DNA of 14,225 nucleotides from Candidatus Methanomethylophilaceae archaeon (lineage in GTDB: Archaea > Thermoplasmatota > Thermoplasmata > Methanomassiliicoccales > Methanomethylophilaceae). The translations under genes were made by a program, and so were the position numbers. Shown piece by piece: positions 1 through 5,840 of this stretch. The DNA is taken from contig JAFPVN010000086.1 in NCBI GenBank assembly GCA_017395275.1, forward strand, positions 1 through 14,225. The letters run 5' to 3'. The notes beneath the pieces are model-generated. The model was not told the DNA's origin. It worked only from the letters and a program-made list of their open reading frames with translations, and did not search any database. Position 1 is the first letter of the stretch. The number at the start of each line of letters is the position of its first letter.

Positions 1-1
1 G

Positions 2-346
2 ATATCCAAGAACTGCAGGAACATCTTCGGAATGTTCGGAGTGGAAGTACCCAATGAACCCGTCTTGGGCATCGAGGTATGCGATCTGAGATGTCTTGCA
101 ACTCCCAAGGGTTGAGTTACTTACACGCGCAGAATTTCGGTTTCAGGAATCATAAAAAGAGGCACAGACTACCTCGAGGCGTATACCACAGTGATGCTGG
201 TAAAGGAAAACAATCCCTCCAGGAACAGCATTGCGGTGATGAAGAAGGCCCTTGACATCAGGCCGTCATTGAAGGATTTGATCGAGGAAGCGTGCTCACT
301 CATCCTCACGGACTGCCGATCAAAAACTGTCAAAAGGATGTTTTAG
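2..346 (+). pseudogene. Unrecognised partial coding stretch with an internal stop
   Basis: Not recognised. The forward frame beginning at base 2 reads as plausible protein from the window edge. It is broken by TGA at 113-115 and then continues in the same frame to TAG at 344-346. The piece before the stop contains FGMFGVEVPN. The piece after it contains DIRPSLKDLIEEACSLILTD, with codon-like third positions, and its first ATG is at 194. The two pieces may be a nonsense-mutated gene, or the tail of one gene followed by a small separate ORF of about 50 residues. The frame ends in TAG, unlike the other genes here, which end in TGA or TAA. In relatives that use pyrrolysine, reading through TAG would add only four residues before the next TGA. 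No upstream promoter or start can be judged from the window. Confidence 0.3.
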
Positions 347-353
347 GATCCAA

Positions 354-374
354 ATTTGTGATTTTTTCACAAAT
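354..374. terminator. Hairpin between convergent gene ends
   Basis: A seven-base-pair perfect stem, ATTTGTG (354-360) and CACAAAT (368-374), encloses a T-rich seven-base loop. It lies between the TAG at 346 on the plus strand and the stop codon at 404-406 of the minus-strand isomerase gene. The position and T-run fit a shared transcription end. Archaeal terminators depend mainly on U-runs, so a role for the stem itself is inference. Confidence 0.4.
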
Positions 375-403
375 ACGGTCACTAAAACCTTCGTAAAAGG
401 CGT

Positions 404-1441
404 TTACTTCCTCTTCTTCCTCCTCAGGAGCTTCTTCGCCAGCGAGACCTTCAGGGTCTTGATCGCCGAAACGTCCGAGGGGTCTATGGACTGGAAGAAC
501 GCTAAATGCAAAGAAATGAAATCACCGAGGAGCATCGTTTTGAAAGTTCTCTCGAATGAGTTCTTTCCCGAGGTGGTGATCACATAGGGCGATAACCCCC
601 TCTCCTTCAGCGTGTTGATGATGTTGTTGACGATGTCCTTCATCATCTTGGACTGGTTCCTGTCGGTGAGAAGTATCGGTTTCACCTTCTTCCCGCCGTC
701 GTTGATCAGTCCGAGGATGTCGTTGTGATTCGTATCCGGCAGATGGCCGTCGAATGCCACGATCTTCGCGTTCTCGTTGAACTGCGCCCTCCATCTGGAT
801 GCGATGGCGTACATCTCCGGTATGGAATAGATGACGGGGAGATGACCGTAGAGTTCCAGCGCGATGTTCCTTGGGAGGCCGTCTATGGGGACGAGGTCCT
901 CCATGTACTTGTTGAGCGCGGGGATGGATTTCAGGCACTCCTGCCTGATGTCCGGACCGCCGACGGATGCGATCACGTTGACCAGATACCCGATGGTATA
1001 TCCGACGGCGTTGCGGGGCTGGATGCCCTCCTTGACGGTGACGACGGGGTTGTTGTGCTCCATGCACTTCTCCATGAGCTTCCCGCCCGAGGTGATGGCG
1101 ACGATGGGGCATCCCCTCTCATGTGCCAGATCATAGGCGGAGAGGGTCTCCATGGTGTTCCCGGAGTAGCTGCTGACGATCATCAGCGTCTTATCGTTAA
1201 TCCATCCGGGCAGCTCGGGGAAGCGTATGACGGTGACCGGTACCTTGGAAACCGGATAGAGGGAATCGGCGACGATGTCCCCGCCTATGGCGGAACCGCC
1301 CATACCCGAGATGACGATCCTGTCGAACTCCATCTGAGGGAGGCGCAGGTCCTGCTTGAGGGACCTCTCCAGATCGCCGACCATCATGGAGGTTTCGCGG
1401 ATCATGTTGTGGGGATCGTATACCTCGACTTCGTCCGGCAT
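404..1441 (-). CDS. Bifunctional phosphoglucose/phosphomannose isomerase (SIS family)
   Basis: Predicted to interconvert glucose-6-phosphate or mannose-6-phosphate with fructose-6-phosphate, linking gluconeogenesis to glycan and sugar-nucleotide synthesis in the cytoplasm. The 345-residue protein has the tandem sugar-isomerase (SIS) layout of the archaeal PGI/PMI family. GMGGSAIGGD is at 46-55, the phosphate-binding serine/threonine loop SSYSGNT at 90-96, and GIQPRNAVGY at 139-148. Residues matching the family's catalytic set are E223 (in FNENAK), H239 (in DTNHND) and a lysine near 331 (in TLKVSL). The C-terminus ends in a very basic tail, LLRRKKRK. The start ATG directly follows the TGA of infB with no gap, so translation is probably coupled to that gene. 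A GGGGGATGTG stretch precedes the ATG. This is the last gene of the ribosomal operon. The family assignment is strong. The split between glucose and mannose activity cannot be read from sequence. Confidence 0.9.
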   Translation of the reverse strand: MPDEVEVYDPHNMIRETSMMVGDLERSLKQDLRLPQMEFDRIVISGMGGSAIGGDIVADSLYPVSKVPVTVIRFPELPGWINDKTLMIVSSYSGNTMETLSAYDLAHERGCPIVAITSGGKLMEKCMEHNNPVVTVKEGIQPRNAVGYTIGYLVNVIASVGGPDIRQECLKSIPALNKYMEDLVPIDGLPRNIALELYGHLPVIYSIPEMYAIASRWRAQFNENAKIVAFDGHLPDTNHNDILGLINDGGKKVKPILLTDRNQSKMMKDIVNNIINTLKERGLSPYVITTSGKNSFERTFKTMLLGDFISLHLAFFQSIDPSDVSAIKTLKVSLAKKLLRRKKRK

Positions 1442-3196
1442 TCACATCCCCCAGAACTTGTCTTCCTTCCTCTTGATCTCGATGGTCTCCTGAAGGGCCA
1501 TCTTCTCGTCCTCGGTGAGCTCCAGCTTCTGGAACTCCTTCACGGAAGACTCTAGAATGTCTATGTAGAGGATGTCGTCCTCCTTGGCCTGGCGGCCGAT
1601 GGTGACGTCGTCTATGGCGCAGGCGACCTCGTCGCCCTGGTTGGCCTCCTTGACTACGTCCTCTCCGTCGCGGAGACTGCGTATCTTACCGATCTGGCGT
1701 CCGTTCTCATCTAAGACTTTAAGATTCGCGCGGACGCGTCCCGCCAATACCCTGATTCCGACGATGGCAGGCTTGCTGGCGCGGAAGACGCAGTTGGGTA
1801 TGATCTTGAACTTGGCCGGGAAGGGGAACTCCGCCCTCTTGTCGGCGTCGGTCTGCTTCTTGGTGCCGTCCAGCCATTCCTGGTACTCCTCTATTAATCT
1901 GTAAACAACATCGTTGGAGAACACCCTGACCTCGGGGTGGTTCTCCAGCTCGGCCTCGGCATCCTTGGAGATGTTGATCCCGAAGGCCAGGATAATCTTG
2001 TTTATCTGGTCGCCGTGCGTTGCGGCTATCTCTACGACGTCACGCCTGGTGAGTTCGCCCATGCCGTACTTCCTGATGGGGATCTCGGCGGCCTTGGCCT
2101 CGAATGCCAGCGCCTCCAGCGAACCGATGGCGTCCGCCTTGATCATGACGCCTGTGTCCTGGAGCTCGATCTTCACGGAGGACTCCTCGGTCATCTCGCT
2201 GATCGCGGGGTCCTTCTCGTTCTTGACGACGCGCAGAGGCGCTCCCGCGATGACGCCTTCCATGTTCTGGCATGACAATTTGATACCGGCGGCGGCGTGG
2301 AGCTCCTTGACGCGGTCGAACCTGTCGCGGGGATCCATGATCTCATCCAGCGGCTTGGGCTTGAGGATGGCCTTGACCTTGGTGATGACGGGTGCCCCCC
2401 TCGTCCCCAACGCGACGGTGTCGCCCTGCTTGAGGACTCCGGAGTAGAGGATCATATCGAGAGTCTTACCGAGACCCTTCTCCTCCTTTATCTCGAGGAT
2501 GGTACCCCTTCCGGGCCCCTCCTCCTGCTTGAGCTGCTGCTCCAGGAACCTCTGTGCCAGACCTATGAGCATCAGAAGGAGATCGGGGATACCCTCTCCC
2601 TCCTTGGCGGAGATGGGGACCAATGCGACGGTCTTGGTGAAGTCCTCGATCCTGTCGTACCTGTCCGCATAGATGCCCTCGTTGGAGAGGTCTCCGATTA
2701 TTGAATACAATTTCTCGTTGAACGCCGCGATGGTGTGCTCCTGCTGCGTCCTCTCCGACAGCACGAAGGCCCTACCTTCCTCGCACGACCATCCCTGGAT
2801 GGTGTCTATCTTATTGAGAGCGATGATGAACGGCGTCTTATACTGTCTCAGAATCTTGATCGACTCGATGGTCTGGGGCATCAGCCCCTCCCTTATGTCT
2901 ATGACAAGGACGGCGATATCGGCGAGGGACCCTCCCCTCGCCCTCAAAGTGATGAAGGAGTGGTGTCCGGGCGTGTCTATGAAGAGCAGGCCGGGCACGT
3001 CGAACCTCTTCTTCCCGATCAGGTTCCCGCAGACCTTGTAGATGTGGTCTATGGGCACCTCGGTGGCACCTATGTGCTGGGTGATGGCGACGGCCTCGCG
3101 GGCCTGCACCGATGTACCCCTGATGCGGTCGAGGAGTTTCGTCTTTCCGTGGTCGACATGACCCAGTACGCTGACTACCGGCTGCCTTATGGCCAT
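1442..3196 (-). CDS. infB: Translation initiation factor aIF5B (IF-2 type GTPase)
   Basis: Ribosome-dependent GTPase that promotes subunit joining and placement of initiator tRNA. At 584 residues it has the usual archaeal length, lacking the long N-terminal extension of bacterial IF2. All GTPase motifs are visible: G1 GHVDHGKT at 12-19, the switch I threonine in AITQHIGA near 39, G3 DTPGH at 74-78, G4 NKID at 128-131, and G5 SAKEGEG at 196-202. The rest follows the domain II-III-IV pattern, including a GTILEIKEEKGLG segment and IRSLRDGEDVVKEANQGDEVA in the C-terminal barrel. The residue after GKT is lysine rather than the more usual threonine or serine. The chosen ATG follows AAAGGAGAGGTG, a good ribosome-binding site. 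It lies 44 bases downstream of ndk and directly abuts the isomerase gene. Confidence 0.98.
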   Translation of the reverse strand: MAIRQPVVSVLGHVDHGKTKLLDRIRGTSVQAREAVAITQHIGATEVPIDHIYKVCGNLIGKKRFDVPGLLFIDTPGHHSFITLRARGGSLADIAVLVIDIREGLMPQTIESIKILRQYKTPFIIALNKIDTIQGWSCEEGRAFVLSERTQQEHTIAAFNEKLYSIIGDLSNEGIYADRYDRIEDFTKTVALVPISAKEGEGIPDLLLMLIGLAQRFLEQQLKQEEGPGRGTILEIKEEKGLGKTLDMILYSGVLKQGDTVALGTRGAPVITKVKAILKPKPLDEIMDPRDRFDRVKELHAAAGIKLSCQNMEGVIAGAPLRVVKNEKDPAISEMTEESSVKIELQDTGVMIKADAIGSLEALAFEAKAAEIPIRKYGMGELTRRDVVEIAATHGDQINKIILAFGINISKDAEAELENHPEVRVFSNDVVYRLIEEYQEWLDGTKKQTDADKRAEFPFPAKFKIIPNCVFRASKPAIVGIRVLAGRVRANLKVLDENGRQIGKIRSLRDGEDVVKEANQGDEVACAIDDVTIGRQAKEDDILYIDILESSVKEFQKLELTEDEKMALQETIEIKRKEDKFWGM

Positions 3197-3240
3197 ATGG
3201 ACACCTCTCCTTTGGGAATCTCAGTTAAGAGATAAAGGGT

Positions 3241-3690
3241 TTATTCGTAGGTCCACCTGTCGGCGGTCCTGTCGTAGGAGACGAGCTCCTCGGGCTTGAA
3301 GAAGATCTTGATCTCCCTCTCTGCGGACTCGACGGAGTCGGATCCGTGGATGATGTTGAGACCGGTGACCATTCCGTAGTCGCCCCTGATGGTTCCGGGT
3401 GCGGACTCGGCGGGGTTGGTCTTTCCCATCATGTTCCTGCAGATGGAGACTGCGTTCTCTCCCTCCCAGACCATGGCCAGCACGGGGCCGGACGTGATGT
3501 AGGAGATGAGGGAATCGTAGAACTTCTTTCCCTTGTGTTCGCCGTAGTGGTTCTCGGCGGTCTCCTTGGGGATGACCATCAGCTTCATAGCGATGAGCTT
3601 CAGTCCCTTCTTCTCGAAACGGGACACGATCTCCCCGCAGAGTCCCCTCTGGACCCCGTCGGGCTTGACCATGAGGTAGGTTCTCTCCAT
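3241..3690 (-). CDS. ndk: Nucleoside diphosphate kinase
   Basis: Transfers the gamma-phosphate of ATP to nucleoside diphosphates through a phosphohistidine, keeping GTP and other NTP pools filled. Counted from the chosen ATG the protein is 149 residues, the normal family length. It starts MERTYLMVKPDGVQRG, with the nucleotide-binding lysine at 9. It carries the hallmark active-site motif NIIHGSDS, with the catalytic histidine at about 115. An ATG two codons upstream (3694-3696) overlaps the rpl24e stop, but the AAGGA ribosome-binding site is correctly spaced only for the ATG at 3688-3690. That start also gives the conserved N-terminus. Placement between L24e and aIF5B is a recurrent archaeal arrangement and suggests coordinated supply of GTP with translation capacity. 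Confidence 0.97.
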   Translation of the reverse strand: MERTYLMVKPDGVQRGLCGEIVSRFEKKGLKLIAMKLMVIPKETAENHYGEHKGKKFYDSLISYITSGPVLAMVWEGENAVSICRNMMGKTNPAESAPGTIRGDYGMVTGLNIIHGSDSVESAEREIKIFFKPEELVSYDRTADRWTYE

Positions 3691-3692
3691 GA

Positions 3693-3911
3693 TCATTCCT
3701 TCTTCTCGGCTGCCTTGAGGCGTGACTCTTTCTCAACGGCGAACTTCTCGGTCCAAGCGGTGGTCCTGGGGATCCTCTTGAGCTCGATCATGTTCTTGTA
3801 GCACTTGTTGGTGCAGAAGTTGAGGACGGTGCCGTCCTTCTTCACGAACATCTTTCCGGTGCCAGGCTCGATCTCGGCCCCACAGAATGAACAAATTTTC
3901 TTGTCTGCCAT
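3693..3911 (-). CDS. rpl24e: Large ribosomal subunit protein eL24 (L24e)
   Basis: Small zinc-ribbon protein of the archaeal 50S subunit. From the chosen ATG it has 72 residues. Zinc ligands are C7 and C10 (CSFC) and C33 and C37 (FCTNKC), followed by the conserved basic segment KNMIELKRIPRTTAWTEKF and a charged helix. A longer reading from an upstream GTG is possible. The strong GAGGTGAT ribosome-binding site, which includes the rps28e stop codon, sits six bases before the ATG at 3909-3911 and overlaps that GTG, so the MADKK start is preferred. The stop codon is very close to the ndk start, giving tight coupling within the operon. Confidence 0.96.
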   Translation of the reverse strand: MADKKICSFCGAEIEPGTGKMFVKKDGTVLNFCTNKCYKNMIELKRIPRTTAWTEKFAVEKESRLKAAEKKE

Positions 3912-3916
3912 GGGAA

Positions 3917-4129
3917 TCACCTCATTCCGAGCTTCCTTGCCTCTCTCGAGGTCTCACGGAGCATGAGGATGTCGCCCATCCTGACGGGCCCCATGATGTT
4001 CCTGGTGATGATCCTTCCCTTGTCGCGTCCCTCAAGAACACGGACCTTGACCTGGGTGGCCTCGCCGGTCATTCCCGTACGGCCGATGATCTCGACGACC
4101 TCGGACGGGATACTGTCTGCGTCTACCAT
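3917..4129 (-). CDS. rps28e: Small ribosomal subunit protein eS28 (S28e)
   Basis: Component of the archaeal 30S subunit with an OB-fold, near the mRNA exit and platform region. The protein is 70 residues, the usual length. It shows the family pattern VVEIIGRTGMTGEATQVKVR, then RIITRNIMGPVRMGDIL, and the diagnostic C-terminal RETSREARKL. The ATG follows AGGTGAT, a strong ribosome-binding site, 13 bases after the rpl7ae stop codon. Its own stop codon forms part of the ribosome-binding site of rpl24e. Confidence 0.97.
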   Translation of the reverse strand: MVDADSIPSEVVEIIGRTGMTGEATQVKVRVLEGRDKGRIITRNIMGPVRMGDILMLRETSREARKLGMR

Positions 4130-4142
4130 TCAGATCACCTGA

Positions 4143-4508
4143 TCAGTTCTTGAGTGCTTTCACTGCGGCTGCGATCTCGTCACAGACTGCCTTTCCCTTG
4201 CCGACGTCGGTGATCGCGACGGATGCGGTGGGCTTCTCGAGTCCGATGGAGTTTCCGAGCTCCGCCTTGCTGGGAACGTACACGTAGGGGACGTTCTTCT
4301 CGTCGCAGAGTGCGGGGATGTGTGCGAGGATCTCCGGGGGCTCGACGTCGGTGGCCATGATGACGATGGCTGCATCGCCGCGCTCGATGGCTTTGGTGAC
4401 CTCGTTGGTTCCCTTCTTGATCTTTCCGCCGTCCCTTGCAAGCTCTGCGAGGGTGTAGGCTTTGTCCGACAGCTCTTTGGGTGTATCGAATTTAACGAAT
4501 ACTGACAT
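4143..4508 (-). CDS. rpl7ae: Ribosomal protein L7Ae (kink-turn RNA-binding protein)
   Basis: Binds kink-turn RNA in the 50S subunit, in box C/D and H/ACA guide RNPs, and in RNase P. The 121-residue protein has the family core: KKGTNEVTKAIERG around 31-44 contacts the kink-turn, followed by AAIVIMATDVEPPEILAHIP and the LGNSIGLEKPTASVAI segment. An in-frame ATG 14 codons upstream would add MMRAPFGSLKEVIE, which is not family-like. The start at 4506-4508 is chosen because GAGGTAAT lies at ideal spacing before it and it gives the usual N-terminus MSVFVKFDTP. It is the first gene of the translation operon. Its leader contains a candidate kink-turn described separately, which may allow self-regulation. 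Confidence 0.97.
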   Translation of the reverse strand: MSVFVKFDTPKELSDKAYTLAELARDGGKIKKGTNEVTKAIERGDAAIVIMATDVEPPEILAHIPALCDEKNVPYVYVPSKAELGNSIGLEKPTASVAITDVGKGKAVCDEIAAAVKALKN

Positions 4509-4510
4509 TT

Positions 4511-4567
4511 CAATTACCTCTTTCAGGCTCCCGAAAGGAGCCCTCATCATTCATTGGCTCTGAAGAG
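4511..4567 (-). promoter_or_regulatory. rpl7ae mRNA leader with box C/D-like candidate kink-turn
   Basis: Read on the minus strand, the leader contains ATGATGA (4550-4544), an exact match to box C. Next comes G4543, then a six-base-pair stem GGCTCC/GGAGCC (4542-4537 with 4531-4526) closed by the loop TTTCG. The last C of the stem plus TGA (4525-4523) reads CTGA, an exact box D. Folded this way, G4545-A4523 and A4544-G4524 form the tandem sheared pairs of a kink-turn, followed by a G-U pair and the stem. The bases just after (AAGAG, 4522-4518) overlap the GAGGTAAT ribosome-binding site. They can pair with CTCTT at 4567-4563, although this leaves a long 17-base bulge instead of the usual three. 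The core is directly visible. Binding by L7Ae and translational repression are inference, supported by reports of L7Ae binding its own message in Sulfolobus. Confidence 0.5.
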
Positions 4568-4590
4568 CGAAGGGGACTAGATGTAAGGGA

Positions 4591-4599
4591 TATAAAAAA
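4591..4599 (-). promoter_or_regulatory. TATA box for the L7Ae ribosomal operon
   Basis: On the minus strand the run TTTTTTATA stands out in otherwise mixed sequence. Archaeal transcription usually begins about 25 bases downstream, near 4568-4572, giving a leader of about 60 bases that would include the box C/D-like element. No second strong TATA-like run lies closer to the gene. Confidence 0.55.
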
Positions 4600-4713
4600 G
4601 ATTGTGATGGGGAGGGGAGTTTGGTTATGGGAAACTTTAACTCATTTTGATTATCATGAATTTGATGGTGGAAAACGTAGTATCTGCGTTGGACCACATC
4701 TTTTCAACGAACC

Positions 4714-4720
4714 TTTAAAT
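4714..4720 (+). promoter_or_regulatory. TATA box for the orphan gene at 4746
   Basis: CGAACCTTTAAAT resembles an archaeal purine-rich BRE followed by a TATA box (TTTAAAT). The box centre lies about 29 bases before the ATG at 4746. No Shine-Dalgarno sequence precedes that ATG (the upstream bases are TTTCCCAAGCCA). Transcription would begin at or within a few bases of the start codon, so the message is probably leaderless. Confidence 0.6.
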
Positions 4721-4745
4721 CTTCACTTATCCCTTTCCCAAGCCA

Positions 4746-5531
4746 ATGGGCATTGATCATAAAAAGTATCGGGGCGTGTACGAAGATTTCCTCAAAGAGT
4801 TCATCAAATTGATTGATAAGATGAATGATGTTAACAGTTTGATTTACAAAGCTTCAGAATCTAATGACAAGAAGAGAAGCAAGTATTACGGTGCAGCATA
4901 TAAAAAACTGAAAGGGATCGCGTCTGAATACAATCTTCAAGCATTCGAGGGGCGCATATCGCATTTCGAATCGTCCGGATTCTTTGAACTTCTCGATGAA
5001 CCCGCCTCTGAAGTTGAGTTGGTTGACATGAAACGTTCGTTGATTCAGGGGGAAGTTGAACCTTATGGCAAATTAGACAAATTACTGCTTAAGTTCACAA
5101 ATATCGTCAAAAAATTGGATGAAGGGTGCGCAGAACTGTATGCCAAATATGAAAAAGCGAATAGATTACTCGGACCCAAAGGGGAATATGCAGTAAAAAC
5201 CATCGAAGAAGAATTTCAGTATTACACGCATCACACGAGTTATCACCCCGAATATTATTTCATCAAAAATTACAAAAAGCCCCCTCTATTTGATGATGTA
5301 AGGCGGGAAATGGTTGAGTTTATGAATAGGGACTATAACAAATATGAACGGTACGCATTCCATTCATCGGGATATAGTTATTCTAGCTCTAGTTCATCCG
5401 GAACCAGTTCATCTGAATCAGCTATCGGAAGTGCAATAAGAGAGGCAAGAGAGAATAGAAAAAAACTTCGTGAAGAAGAAGCTGCAAGAGCAGATATTGC
5501 AAAAAGAGTGGCCGATGAACTTAAGAAATGA
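4746..5531 (+). CDS. Uncharacterised coiled-coil protein with serine-rich linker
   Basis: Not recognised. The 261-residue protein is soluble and highly charged, with no signal peptide or membrane segment. Residues 1-150 look mostly helical, with repeated lysine/glutamate/leucine patterns (for example YGKLDKLLLKFTNIVKKLDE). Residues 155-200 are rich in tyrosine and histidine. A serine-rich low-complexity linker occupies about 207-229. The last 32 residues form a charged amphipathic helix with alternating Arg/Glu/Ala/Lys. Base composition is clearly more AT-rich than the flanking genes and codons such as AAA, AAT and TTT are common, hinting at recent acquisition. It is the only complete plus-strand gene between two minus-strand operons. 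It has a close TATA box and no ribosome-binding site. A tail-like helix behind a flexible linker suggests partner binding, but no function can be assigned. Confidence 0.8.
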   Translation: MGIDHKKYRGVYEDFLKEFIKLIDKMNDVNSLIYKASESNDKKRSKYYGAAYKKLKGIASEYNLQAFEGRISHFESSGFFELLDEPASEVELVDMKRSLIQGEVEPYGKLDKLLLKFTNIVKKLDEGCAELYAKYEKANRLLGPKGEYAVKTIEEEFQYYTHHTSYHPEYYFIKNYKKPPLFDDVRREMVEFMNRDYNKYERYAFHSSGYSYSSSSSSGTSSSESAIGSAIREARENRKKLREEEAARADIAKRVADELKK

Positions 5532-5571
5532 TGAGAGAATCAAAATAAACTAATCTAGATCTGTGGTAAAA

Positions 5572-5588
5572 GTAATATCAGATATTAC
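5572..5588. repeat. 17-base palindrome GTAATATC-A-GATATTAC
   Basis: Two perfect eight-base arms, 5572-5579 and 5581-5588, flank a single central A. It lies 41 bases after the orphan gene's TGA and is followed by AAAAAG. Possible roles are a transcription end or a dimeric protein-binding site. The one-base centre makes a DNA operator or recombination site more plausible than an RNA hairpin. Confidence 0.5.
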
Positions 5589-5627
5589 AAAAAGAATCGA
5601 CTGTGTTCGATAATTCTCTGAAATAGG

Positions 5628-5758
5628 GTTCAGTAAGATTATTGCCTCTGAACACATACCAAAAAGTGCTGTTACCTTTCCGGAGGTAACGTACCCTTCC
5701 CCAAAAAAACAGGAACAAACAGCCAATTGAAGTGGCTGATTTGACGGTAAGTACGTCA
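5628..5758. repeat. Cluster of four short hairpins
   Basis: Four inverted repeats follow one another. GTTCAG/CTGAAC is at 5628-5633 and 5648-5653 with a 14-base loop. GTTACCT/AGGTAAC is at 5671-5677 and 5684-5690 with a six-base loop. CAGCCA/TGGCTG is at 5720-5725 and 5733-5738 with a seven-base loop. TGACG/CGTCA is at 5742-5746 and 5754-5758 with a seven-base loop. Each is perfect within its arms. Together they could fold as a structured RNA on either strand, or be the scar of a mobile element. No matching family is recognised. Confidence 0.4.
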
Positions 5759-5840
5759 GTCACAAGAAGATATTAAGATCTGGATATACCTCAACAAATA
5801 ACCATACACATTGGGTTTGAATAGAATCATACCGAATCAT

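Larger units (their letters stand above)
5532..5840. other. AT-rich gene-free region between convergent genes, with inverted repeats
   Basis: This 309-base stretch separates the end of the orphan gene from the end of the minus-strand membrane-protein gene. The only long open frame (minus strand, 5578-5763) begins with GTG, lacks a convincing ribosome-binding site and resembles nothing recognisable, so it is not called. The region holds a 17-base near-perfect palindrome and at least four short hairpins, listed separately. No tRNA or insertion-sequence end was recognised. Confidence 0.6.

Noticed and set aside
725..1555. Long plus-strand open frame opposite the isomerase gene
   Set aside because: It is a shadow of a GC-rich minus-strand gene. 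Its composition (many Asp, Gly, Leu and His) is typical of antisense reading, and the minus frame has clear SIS motifs.
4509..4550. Longer start for L7Ae adding 14 residues
   Set aside because: The extra residues are not family-like, and the ribosome-binding site is placed for the internal ATG. The bases are better explained as a structured leader.
5578..5763. 61-residue open frame on the minus strand between convergent genes
   Set aside because: It starts with GTG, has no convincing ribosome-binding site, overlaps several hairpins and has no recognisable motif.
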